NCBI GenBank assembly: GCA_905201285.1
Contig: CAJKNM010000091.1
Span: forward strand, 1 to 6,149
DNA from: an uncultured Eubacteriales bacterium
GTDB lineage: Bacteria > Bacillota > Clostridia > Monoglobales > Monoglobaceae
Length of the DNA: 6,149 bases
Reading direction: 5' to 3'
Both the position numbers and the translations under genes were made by a program. Under the pieces are notes generated by a model, which saw only the letters and a list, made by a program, of their open reading frames with translations, had not been told where the DNA came from and made no database searches. This document shows, in pieces, positions 1 through 5,247 of this stretch (positions are counted from its first letter, which is position 1; every line of letters begins with the position of its first letter).

Positions 1-53
1 CCACCGACACGGGGATTTTCAGTCCCCTGCTCTACCGACTGAGCTACAGAGGC
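1..53 (-). tRNA. tRNA-Phe (anticodon GAA), 3' end cut by window edge
   Basis: Read on the minus strand, the 5' acceptor strand GCCTCTG (53 to 47) is followed by the conserved TA at tRNA positions 8-9. The D-arm follows, with GCTC paired to GAGC. The 5-bp anticodon stem GGGGA/TCCCC encloses the loop CTGAAAA, which places anticodon GAA at 20-18, so the tRNA decodes UUC/UUU. A 5-nt variable loop follows, and the sequence ends after the first T-stem strand GGTGG. The T-loop, 3' acceptor strand and CCA lie beyond the left edge. It starts 5 nt after the CCA of tRNA-Asp and has no promoter of its own, so it is cotranscribed with tRNA-Asp and separated by processing. Confidence 0.95.
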
Positions 54-58
54 ATAAT

Positions 59-135
59 TGGCGATCCGGATGGGGTTCGAACCCACGACCTCCAGCGTGA
101 CAGGCTGGCATTCTAACCAACTGAACTACCGGACC
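59..135 (-). tRNA. tRNA-Asp (anticodon GTC), complete with encoded CCA
   Basis: The cloverleaf is complete on the minus strand. Acceptor GGTCCGG (135 to 129) pairs with CCGGATC (69 to 63) with one G-U wobble. The D-arm is GTTC/GAAT. The anticodon stem CCAGC/GCTGG encloses the loop CTGTCAC, giving anticodon GTC at 101-99. The variable loop is AGGTC, and the T-arm GTGGG/CCCAT encloses the standard TTCGAAC loop. The discriminator base is G at 62, as expected for aspartate identity, and the 3' CCA is encoded at 61-59. The gene lies about 14 nt downstream of the predicted transcription start and is the first gene of a tRNA-Asp/tRNA-Phe unit. Confidence 0.97.
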
Positions 136-155
136 ACATTGAATACAGCTTATAT

Positions 156-184
156 ATAATAACACATTTTTCGGAATATGTCAA
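156..184 (-). promoter_or_regulatory. Strong sigma-A promoter of the tRNA-Asp/tRNA-Phe unit
   Basis: On the minus strand there is a perfect -35 box TTGACA (184 to 179), a 17-nt spacer, and a -10 box TATTAT (161 to 156), five of six matches to TATAAT. The spacer ends in TGT, which also supplies an extended -10 (TGn) element. Initiation is expected near 147-150, leaving a short leader before tRNA-Asp at 135. Optimal boxes and spacing suit a stable-RNA promoter. Assignment is by motif and position only. Confidence 0.9.
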
Positions 185-185
185 C

Positions 186-215
186 AAAAAATTAAAAATT
201 TTTAAAAATAATTTA
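186..215 (-). promoter_or_regulatory. AT-rich, A-tract-phased upstream region (UP-element-like)
   Basis: Immediately upstream of the -35 box the DNA is almost pure A/T. A-tracts lie at 186-191, 194-198 and 204-208, roughly 8 to 10 bp apart, and a 14-bp palindrome TTAAAAATTTTTAA sits at 192-205. Phased A-tracts at this place are typical of curved DNA and of UP elements that bind the RNA polymerase alpha C-terminal domain at rRNA and tRNA promoters. The base pattern is seen directly; the boost to transcription is inferred. Confidence 0.55.
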
Positions 216-232
216 ACCAGTCACGGTTTATT

Positions 233-277
233 AAAGTTCAGGATTGAGATGTGTATACACGTCTCAATCCTGAATTT
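233..277 (-). terminator. Long hairpin ending the ddl-to-ctpA operon
   Basis: A perfect 13-bp inverted repeat has arms at 237-249 and 262-274. Between them is the 10-bp palindrome GTGTATACAC (251-260), which extends the stem by three pairs around a TATA loop. The hairpin begins about 10 nt after the TAA stop of the S41 protease gene and lies between that gene and the tRNA promoter, which suits an intrinsic terminator for the operon. The minus-strand tract that follows (CTTTAATAAA) is a weak U-run. In plus-strand RNA the two imperfect positions (236/275 and 250/261) are G-U wobbles, while in minus-strand RNA they are C-A mismatches, so the structure is slightly better formed on the plus strand. 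It may act in both directions. Confidence 0.65.
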
Positions 278-286
278 AAATCGTTT

Positions 287-1783
287 TTATTCTTCTGATT
301 CGATTTCGGTTGTGTCTATACCAAAGTGTTCGAGTGCGGCTTTTAACTGGTCATCGTGTTCAACCTTGGTTGCCTTCATTCGCTCATAAAGCTCATGCTG
401 TGTAGTGAGGTCGAATGTTCCGTAAGGATAGAGACCGGTTCTGCTTTGGAAATTATAGATTGCGTCAGCTGTGGCCGCGTCATATTCGTCGTTGATTTCG
501 CCGTCGTACAACCCACAGATTTTAAGAAGCTCTTTAGCGGTTTTGACTTCCGCACCGCTGTCACCGATATTGTAAACACGGGTATAGCCGAATTTCTGAT
601 ACTTATCTATATCAAACGGAGTAAGCGTGTTTTCAACCGTATCATCAGGGGTGATACCAACACCGTTTATGTTGTTGCCCTTAGGCGTGAGATAAAAACC
701 CATAGTATATTTCATACAGTCGCCGTAAGGCAGGTCGGCTATTGTTTGAATAGTCCCTTTTCCGTAAGATTTTTCGCCTATCAGATACGCGCGGTCGTTT
801 TCGGAAAGAGCGGCGGTCAAAACCTCAGATGCACTCGCTGAGTTTTTATTGATAAGCACAACCGTGTCAAACTTCCGTGTGTCGTCACTTTCTGCCTTAT
901 ATGTTACATTAAGCAGATTAATTTTATGATCCTCGGTGGTGATTATCGTGTCCTTAGGCAGGAGGTAATCGGCCATTTGGATTGCCTGATCCAATAATCC
1001 GCCGCCGTTATTGCGAAGGTCAATGGTAATCCGGGTTATACCCTGACTTGATGCACTGTCAAGTTCATTTTTAAACAGCTCTGCTGTGTTGGAAACAAAT
1101 CCCGAAACGCGAATGTACATCATTTTATTCTTGCCCTCGCCATAAACCTTGCTTATGACCGAGTTTCCGATAATCGGCTCACGTTTAAGCTGCATATAAA
1201 TAATATTTCCGGTGTCCGGGCGTTTTATTCCCAATGTAACCGTTGTGCCTTCTGCACCTTTTATATAAGAAGCCGCGGTATCGGAATTCATACCTGAAAA
1301 GTCTATTCCGTCGGCGCTTACTATTACATCACCCACTTGGATTCCGGCTCTTTCCGCCGGGGTTCCTCCGATAACGCTCTGAACATCAACGCCATCGCTG
1401 TTCATTTGAAAGGTTATGCCGATGCCGACAATAGTTCCCGAAATCCTCTCTTTCATTGCGGTGGCCTCTTCGGGCGTATAATATTCGGAGTGTTCATCTA
1501 TTGACTCAAGCATCGTTTTCATAACCGATTCATATAGCTCGGGGTTTTGTTCAACAGCCTTTAGAAGTGCGTCCTTATAGAGATTCTGCTGCGTTACCGT
1601 ATCATAGCGTGCGTACATACTTAAATACTGAGCAACCTGATCGACGAGCGCGGATTTATTCGCACCGTCGGTCGCGGAAGCATCCTCATCAGCAAAAACA
1701 ACACTGTATGATGTGGAAAGCATCATAATCAAAGCAAGGCATATACCTGTTATCCGTTTAAAAAATCTATTATGCTTTTGCAT
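287..1783 (-). CDS. ctpA: C-terminal processing protease, peptidase family S41 (CtpA/CtpB type) with PDZ and peptidoglycan-binding domains
   Basis: This is an exported serine protease of the tail-specific (Prc/Ctp) family, 498 aa from the chosen start. The order is a basic N-terminus and signal peptide (about 1-31, probable cleavage after VFA), a helical segment, a PDZ domain (about 114-199, with GIGITF and the ERAGIQVGDVI core), the S41 catalytic core including DLRNNGGG at 255-262, and a C-terminal PG_binding_1 repeat (about 404-469). The Ser-Lys dyad reads as Ser317 in NSASASE and Lys342 in YGKG, with Gln346. Their spacing (25 and 4 residues) equals that of B. subtilis CtpB Ser309/Lys334/Gln338. 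The start is the ATG at 1783 because AGGAG (1795-1791) lies 7 nt upstream. An in-frame ATG at 1801 has that AGGAG inside its own codons and no site before it. The PDZ probably gates substrate C-termini and the last domain probably tethers the enzyme to the wall. The natural substrate is unknown. The gene is last in the operon, 25 nt after the small secreted protein gene. Family certain; ctpA versus ctpB naming not. Confidence 0.95.
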   Translation of the reverse strand: MQKHNRFFKRITGICLALIMMLSTSYSVVFADEDASATDGANKSALVDQVAQYLSMYARYDTVTQQNLYKDALLKAVEQNPELYESVMKTMLESIDEHSEYYTPEEATAMKERISGTIVGIGITFQMNSDGVDVQSVIGGTPAERAGIQVGDVIVSADGIDFSGMNSDTAASYIKGAEGTTVTLGIKRPDTGNIIYMQLKREPIIGNSVISKVYGEGKNKMMYIRVSGFVSNTAELFKNELDSASSQGITRITIDLRNNGGGLLDQAIQMADYLLPKDTIITTEDHKINLLNVTYKAESDDTRKFDTVVLINKNSASASEVLTAALSENDRAYLIGEKSYGKGTIQTIADLPYGDCMKYTMGFYLTPKGNNINGVGITPDDTVENTLTPFDIDKYQKFGYTRVYNIGDSGAEVKTAKELLKICGLYDGEINDEYDAATADAIYNFQSRTGLYPYGTFDLTTQHELYERMKATKVEHDDQLKAALEHFGIDTTEIESEE

Positions 1784-1790
1784 TTCTATT

Positions 1791-1795
1791 CTCCT
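1791..1795 (-). promoter_or_regulatory. Shine-Dalgarno site that fixes the S41 protease start
   Basis: AGGAG on the minus strand ends 7 nt before the ATG at 1783, the optimal distance. It falls within the first codons of the longer frame starting at 1801, and sequence upstream of 1801 has no purine-rich site. The 498-residue start is therefore preferred over the 504-residue one. Confidence 0.85.
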
Positions 1796-1808
1796 ATTCA
1801 TAATTTAA

Positions 1809-2183
1809 TCAGACGTTAAGCACCAGGTAGGGAACGGATATACTTCCATCCGCCGCTATTGATACAACAAACCATACCTCGCGGTCAGCGTAATTATTGA
1901 CCCACTCGGGAGAAAGCGGATTTTTATCTTTAAAAAACATTCCGGCGGTAATAACCCGGAGTTCGGTGTACTCGGCGGCTTTTGCAGCCGCCTCTGCTTC
2001 ATTATTCTGTATAGCGGGGCTAACCCCGGTCAAAACCATTTTGTTTGTCGGAGTGTCATAATAAAAGAGCTTTCCTTTAAGGGCATAAACGCCTGTTATA
2101 TTTCCGTTTTCGGCCGCGTATGTGGGAACAGCCGAGAAAATCAGTGTTAAAACCGCGGCGAATACTATAATAATCTTTTTCAT
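1809..2183 (-). CDS. Small secreted protein of unknown function
   Basis: I do not recognise this 124-aa protein. It begins MKK followed by a hydrophobic stretch (4-18) and a signal-peptidase-I-like site TYA-AE near residue 23/24, so the mature protein is about 100 residues and exported. There is no lipobox cysteine; the protein has no cysteine at all. The mature part has a beta-prone opening (GVYALKGKLFYYD), an alanine/glutamate-rich helix (about 60-73), and a beta-prone end (REVWFVVS ... SVPYLVLNV). No repeats, metal-binding motif or catalytic signature are visible. The start is well supported: GAGAGG (2195-2190) lies 6 nt before the ATG. It sits 24 nt after argS and 25 nt before the S41 protease gene, so it is cotranscribed with both. 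A link to the protease, as substrate, inhibitor or wall partner, is only inferred from position and shared export. Confidence 0.85.
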   Translation of the reverse strand: MKKIIIVFAAVLTLIFSAVPTYAAENGNITGVYALKGKLFYYDTPTNKMVLTGVSPAIQNNEAEAAAKAAEYTELRVITAGMFFKDKNPLSPEWVNNYADREVWFVVSIAADGSISVPYLVLNV

Positions 2184-2207
2184 ATACGTCCTCTCGCTTT
2201 CAAAGTT

Positions 2208-3905
2208 TTACATCCTATCAGGAGCGGTTATTTTAAGCATTCCCAAAATTCCCTTCATAACTATTCTGACGCTGTCGACCAGTTTTAGCCTTGCCGCCAT
2301 AAGTTCGGCGTCCTCATTTTTCACACGACAGGAATTATAGAATGAGTGGAAGTCGGTAGCAAGCTCCATAATATAACGGGTGATTCTTGCCGGTTCAAGG
2401 CTCTCCGCCGACATTCTGATCTCGTCCGGAAGGTCACCGAGTTTTTTGAGCAGATTAAGCTCTGACTCTTCTTTTAAAAGTGACGGGTTGATTTCGGAAT
2501 AATCCTTAACGGAAACACCGTCCTCGCCGAGAAGTCTTAAAATGCTGCAAATCCTTGCATAGGCGTATTGAACGTAATATACGGGATTGTCATTGCTCTG
2601 CTGTGCGGCAAGGGTGAGGTCAAAGTCAAGGTGACTGCCGGCACTTCTCATATTAAAGAAGAATCTTGCCGCGTCAACGCTTATATCCTCAAGCAGGTCA
2701 GATAGGGTTATTGCCTTTCCGGTACGCTTTGACATTCTGACAACCTCGCCGTCCTGCATAAGACGAACGAGCTGCATCAGAACAACGGTGAGCCTTGAAG
2801 AATCAATTCCGACTGCTTCAAGCGCTTTCTTCATTCTGGCAACATGACCGTGATGGTCAGCGCCCCATATATTTATTGCTAAGTCATAGCCGCGTGTTTC
2901 AAGCTTGTTGATATGATATGCAATATCCGCCGCGAAATAGGTCGGGATTCCGTTCTTTCTGATAAGGACCTCGTTCTTTTCAAGTCCCATCTTTTCACAG
3001 TTAAGCCAAAGCGCGCCGTCCTCTTCATAGGTAAAGCCGTTATCGCGGAGCCTGTCAATCGCCGCCATAACCTCGCCGTCTTTGTGAAGCTTGCTTTCTC
3101 TGAACCACACATCGTATACGATTCTGTATTTCTCTAAGTCCTCGCGAAGTGCGGTCACGTTCTTTTCAAGAGCATAGTCAACAAGTGCGGCTTTCCGCTC
3201 CTCCTCGCTGACGTTTAAGTGTTTATCGCCGTAAAGCTTAATAAAAGCTTTTGCGTGCTCTCTTATATCATCGCCGTGATAGCCGTCTTCCGGGAATTCA
3301 ATCGCGTCCTCACCCTTTAACTCTTGAATGTATCTTGCGTTAAGTGAATTTGCGAACTTTTCAATCTGGTTGCCCGCGTCGTTCACATAGAATTCACGGG
3401 TTACGTCATAGCCCGCATATTCAAGAACCGAAGCAAGGCAGTCGCCGAGCGCGCCGCCGCGGGCGTTTCCCATATGCATAGGGCCTGTTGGGTTGGCGCT
3501 TACGAATTCGACCATTACCCTTTTTCCCTTTCCGAGGTCGATTTTACCATAGTCGGTGCCGCGGCTTTCTATATCCTCCATAACGCGATAGAGCCAGTTC
3601 GGAGTGAGATAAAAGTTGATAAAGCCCGCTCCGGCAACCTCAGCCTTCGCTATGTCCCCATCCTCGCCGAGATGAGAAACAATCGCTTCGGCAATTGCTC
3701 GCGGAGCACAGCGAAGAGGCTTTGCAAGCATCATAGCGAGATTACACGCAAAGTCGCCGTGCGACTTGTCTTTAGGGACTTCAAGCTTAACCTTTTCGGT
3801 TATATCGACATTTTCTCCCGAAAGTTCTCCCGATTCAACAGCCGTGTTAAATGCGCACACCACCTTGTCCGTTATCTTGGTTTTCATTTCATCAAAAATA
3901 TTCAT
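2208..3905 (-). CDS. argS: Arginyl-tRNA synthetase (class I)
   Basis: The enzyme charges tRNA-Arg with arginine using ATP in the cytoplasm. The 565-residue length fits the bacterial family. An N-terminal ArgS-specific (Add-1) tRNA-recognition domain covers about 1-95, with KSHGDFACNLAM typical of it. The Rossmann catalytic core carries the HIGH signature as HMGN (144-147, within ANPTGPMHMGNARGG) and the KMSKS-equivalent as RMSKRTGK (390-397). YVNDAGNQIEKF (173-184) and WGADHHGHV (347-355) are also characteristic. The C-terminal helical DALR anticodon-binding domain covers about 440-565. The start at ATG 3905 is preceded by AGAGAGG (3923-3917) with a rather long 11-nt spacer, and no better in-frame start is visible. 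It follows the ywiB-like gene by 26 nt. No T-box leader precedes it, so regulation is probably that of the whole operon. Confidence 0.98.
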   Translation of the reverse strand: MNIFDEMKTKITDKVVCAFNTAVESGELSGENVDITEKVKLEVPKDKSHGDFACNLAMMLAKPLRCAPRAIAEAIVSHLGEDGDIAKAEVAGAGFINFYLTPNWLYRVMEDIESRGTDYGKIDLGKGKRVMVEFVSANPTGPMHMGNARGGALGDCLASVLEYAGYDVTREFYVNDAGNQIEKFANSLNARYIQELKGEDAIEFPEDGYHGDDIREHAKAFIKLYGDKHLNVSEEERKAALVDYALEKNVTALREDLEKYRIVYDVWFRESKLHKDGEVMAAIDRLRDNGFTYEEDGALWLNCEKMGLEKNEVLIRKNGIPTYFAADIAYHINKLETRGYDLAINIWGADHHGHVARMKKALEAVGIDSSRLTVVLMQLVRLMQDGEVVRMSKRTGKAITLSDLLEDISVDAARFFFNMRSAGSHLDFDLTLAAQQSNDNPVYYVQYAYARICSILRLLGEDGVSVKDYSEINPSLLKEESELNLLKKLGDLPDEIRMSAESLEPARITRYIMELATDFHSFYNSCRVKNEDAELMAARLKLVDSVRIVMKGILGMLKITAPDRM

Positions 3906-3930
3906 TGGTACAACATCCTCTCTAAAATCT

Positions 3931-3946
3931 ATTATGCCATTATGCC
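3931..3946. repeat. 8-bp tandem duplication at the ywiB/argS junction
   Basis: The plus strand reads ATTATGCC twice in succession (3931-3938 and 3939-3946). On the minus strand this covers the last codons of the ywiB-like gene and its tandem stops TAA TAG. Loss of one 8-bp copy would remove the stop and place the ywiB reading frame in frame with the argS ATG with no intervening stop, as checked by reading the codons. The repeat is seen directly; any functional meaning is inference. Confidence 0.8.
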
Positions 3947-4417
3947 AAAACGGCGCGCTTTCTTCGGCTTCGGCGAGTTGTTTTTATCAGACGGCTTTAT
4001 GCTTTCGAGTTTAACGTTAAGTGAATTTTTGAAAAAATTCTCGTTGTCTGGGTCTAAGGTGTAATCAACCTTGACCCAGCCGTTTCCGTTGTTTATATCA
4101 AAATCAACGTCAAGCGTCTTGACTGAAGCGGCGACGTCACCGTAAGGCGTCGGATACAGGCATAAGTTCTGTTCGCCTTTTGTATAACAAAGGTTCATAT
4201 TAAACTTTCCCTTGCGCTTTACGCTTACATTTCCATCCCAGATTTTTATTGTGGTGGTCGTATCGGCAAACCCTGTCATTTCGCTCTCTTTATATATTAT
4301 ATAATACTTTCCGTTGACCTCGCCGAACTTGCCGAAGGTTTCAAGCTCAATAGGTTCATCACCGTCACCGTTTATATCCTGATACGTTTTTATCTTAATT
4401 AAAACATTATCATCCAT
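3932..4417 (-). CDS. ywiB: DUF1934 (YwiB-like) calycin-type beta-barrel protein
   Basis: This 161-aa cytoplasmic protein has the DUF1934/YwiB pattern: an N-terminal VLIKIKTYQD strand, YYIIYKESEMTGFADTTTTIKI (about 38-59), the charged turn VKRKGKFNMNL, and the conserved YPTPYGDVAASVKT block (about 88-101), ending in a strand around DYTLD (118-122). The biochemical function of the family is not established; known members fold as a lipocalin-like barrel. It directly precedes argS, as ywiB does in B. subtilis, which supports the identity. After the barrel (about residue 140) there is a polar, basic tail, SPKPKKARRFGIMA, making the protein somewhat longer than typical members of about 140 residues. 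Start ATG 4417 has GAGG (4430-4427) 9 nt upstream, and this site overlaps the TGA stop of murI (TGAGG), suggesting translational coupling. The gene ends in tandem stops TAA TAG. Confidence 0.88.
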   Translation of the reverse strand: MDDNVLIKIKTYQDINGDGDEPIELETFGKFGEVNGKYYIIYKESEMTGFADTTTTIKIWDGNVSVKRKGKFNMNLCYTKGEQNLCLYPTPYGDVAASVKTLDVDFDINNGNGWVKVDYTLDPDNENFFKNSLNVKLESIKPSDKNNSPKPKKARRFGIMA

Positions 4418-4428
4418 AGTTATCTACC

Positions 4429-5235
4429 TCAATACTTTTCTATATCGATTTTATGAACGCTTCCCTCAATGTGCTTGTCGAGAAAAACGCTGCCCAGTTC
4501 AGCGAAACCGTCTACCGTGTCGCTGACATAATATCTGTCGGTTCCTCCCTTTTTGTCACAGAGCATTCCGCTTGCCTCAAGTCTTTCGCGGGCTTCAACG
4601 GCGGCCTCAGCGCCGGAGTCAATAAGCTTAACCCTATCTCCCATAAATTTTTGAATTTCCTCTCTGAGAAGAGGATAGTGAGTACAGCCGAGTATTAGTG
4701 TGTCAACACCGCTCTCTTTTATGGGCGTTAAATATTCTTCAATAATCATCCGGGGAATCGTTCCTCTTAAATATCCGTTTTCGACCAGCGGAACAAACAT
4801 GGGACACGCACGGCTGAACACCTCTAAATCGGGGTTCATACGGTTTATTGTCTGAAGGTACTTTCCGCTGTTTATTGTTCCCTGTGTTCCTATTACGCCG
4901 ATTTTTCCGTTTTTGGTTGTTCTGACAGCAGCGGCACAGGTCGGTTCAAGAACGCCGATGATTCCGGTCTTTATCTCGTCCTGAATTTTGGGAAGAGCCG
5001 CGCTGCTTGCCGTTCCGCAGGCAATTATGATAAATTTTATATCAAAGCTTTCAAGAAAGCTGATATTTTGTCTTACATATTTGACGATTGTTTCGGGGCT
5101 TTTTGTTCCGTAAGGAACCCTTCCTGTATCGCCGAAATAAATTATATCTTCATCGGGCATAATCTCCATAACCTTTTTTACACAGGTCAGTCCGCCCAAT
5201 CCCGAATCAAAAACACCTATGGGTCTGTTATCCAT
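4429..5235 (-). CDS. murI: Glutamate racemase
   Basis: MurI converts L-glutamate to D-glutamate, which MurD adds as the second residue of the peptidoglycan stem peptide; it is a cofactor-independent cytosolic two-cysteine enzyme. From the chosen start it has 268 aa, the usual length. Seen in order (this numbering): the substrate loop FDSGLGGLT at 9-17; FGDTGRVPYGTKS at 34-46; the first catalytic cysteine Cys73 in IIACGTASS; FVPLVENG, with the conserved Glu152; and the second catalytic cysteine Cys184 in LGCTHYPLL. In most characterised racemases the first motif is CNT; here Asn is Gly. The start is taken as ATG 5235, with GGAGG (5245-5241) 5 nt upstream. A TTG at 5247 could extend the frame by four residues but contains the ribosome site itself. 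It begins 12 nt after ddl ends, and its stop overlaps the ribosome site of the next gene. Confidence 0.96.
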   Translation of the reverse strand: MDNRPIGVFDSGLGGLTCVKKVMEIMPDEDIIYFGDTGRVPYGTKSPETIVKYVRQNISFLESFDIKFIIIACGTASSAALPKIQDEIKTGIIGVLEPTCAAAVRTTKNGKIGVIGTQGTINSGKYLQTINRMNPDLEVFSRACPMFVPLVENGYLRGTIPRMIIEEYLTPIKESGVDTLILGCTHYPLLREEIQKFMGDRVKLIDSGAEAAVEARERLEASGMLCDKKGGTDRYYVSDTVDGFAELGSVFLDKHIEGSVHKIDIEKY

Positions 5236-5240
5236 ATCTT

Positions 5241-5245
5241 CCTCC
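5241..5245 (-). promoter_or_regulatory. Shine-Dalgarno site that fixes the murI start
   Basis: GGAGG on the minus strand ends 5 nt before the ATG at 5235. The only alternative, TTG at 5247, lies directly after the ddl TAG stop and would put this site within the murI coding sequence, so the ATG is favoured. Confidence 0.85.
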
Positions 5246-5247
5246 AA

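Noticed and set aside
233..277. Mobile element end or MITE.
   Set aside because: There is no flanking target-site duplication, no transposase, and the position right after a stop codon is better explained by a terminator. Whether it is repeated elsewhere in the genome cannot be seen here.
356..841. A 161-codon plus-strand open frame opposite the C-terminal half of the S41 protease.
   Set aside because: The opposite strand carries intact catalytic and peptidoglycan-binding motifs in this stretch; the plus-strand product has no recognisable features.
1700..1783. Lipoprotein signal on the S41 protease (Cys15 in the hydrophobic segment).
   Set aside because: The residue before the cysteine is Ile, not Gly or Ala, so there is no lipobox; a VFA signal-peptidase-I site follows instead.
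3906..3931. A T-box or other leader regulating argS.
   Set aside because: Only 26 nt separate ywiB and argS, far too short for a T-box, and no promoter is visible there.
3474..4064. A 196-codon plus-strand open frame opposite argS and the ywiB-like gene.
   Set aside because: It runs antisense to two firmly identified genes, its translation resembles no family, and it has no plausible ribosome site. It is a shadow of the minus-strand coding pattern.
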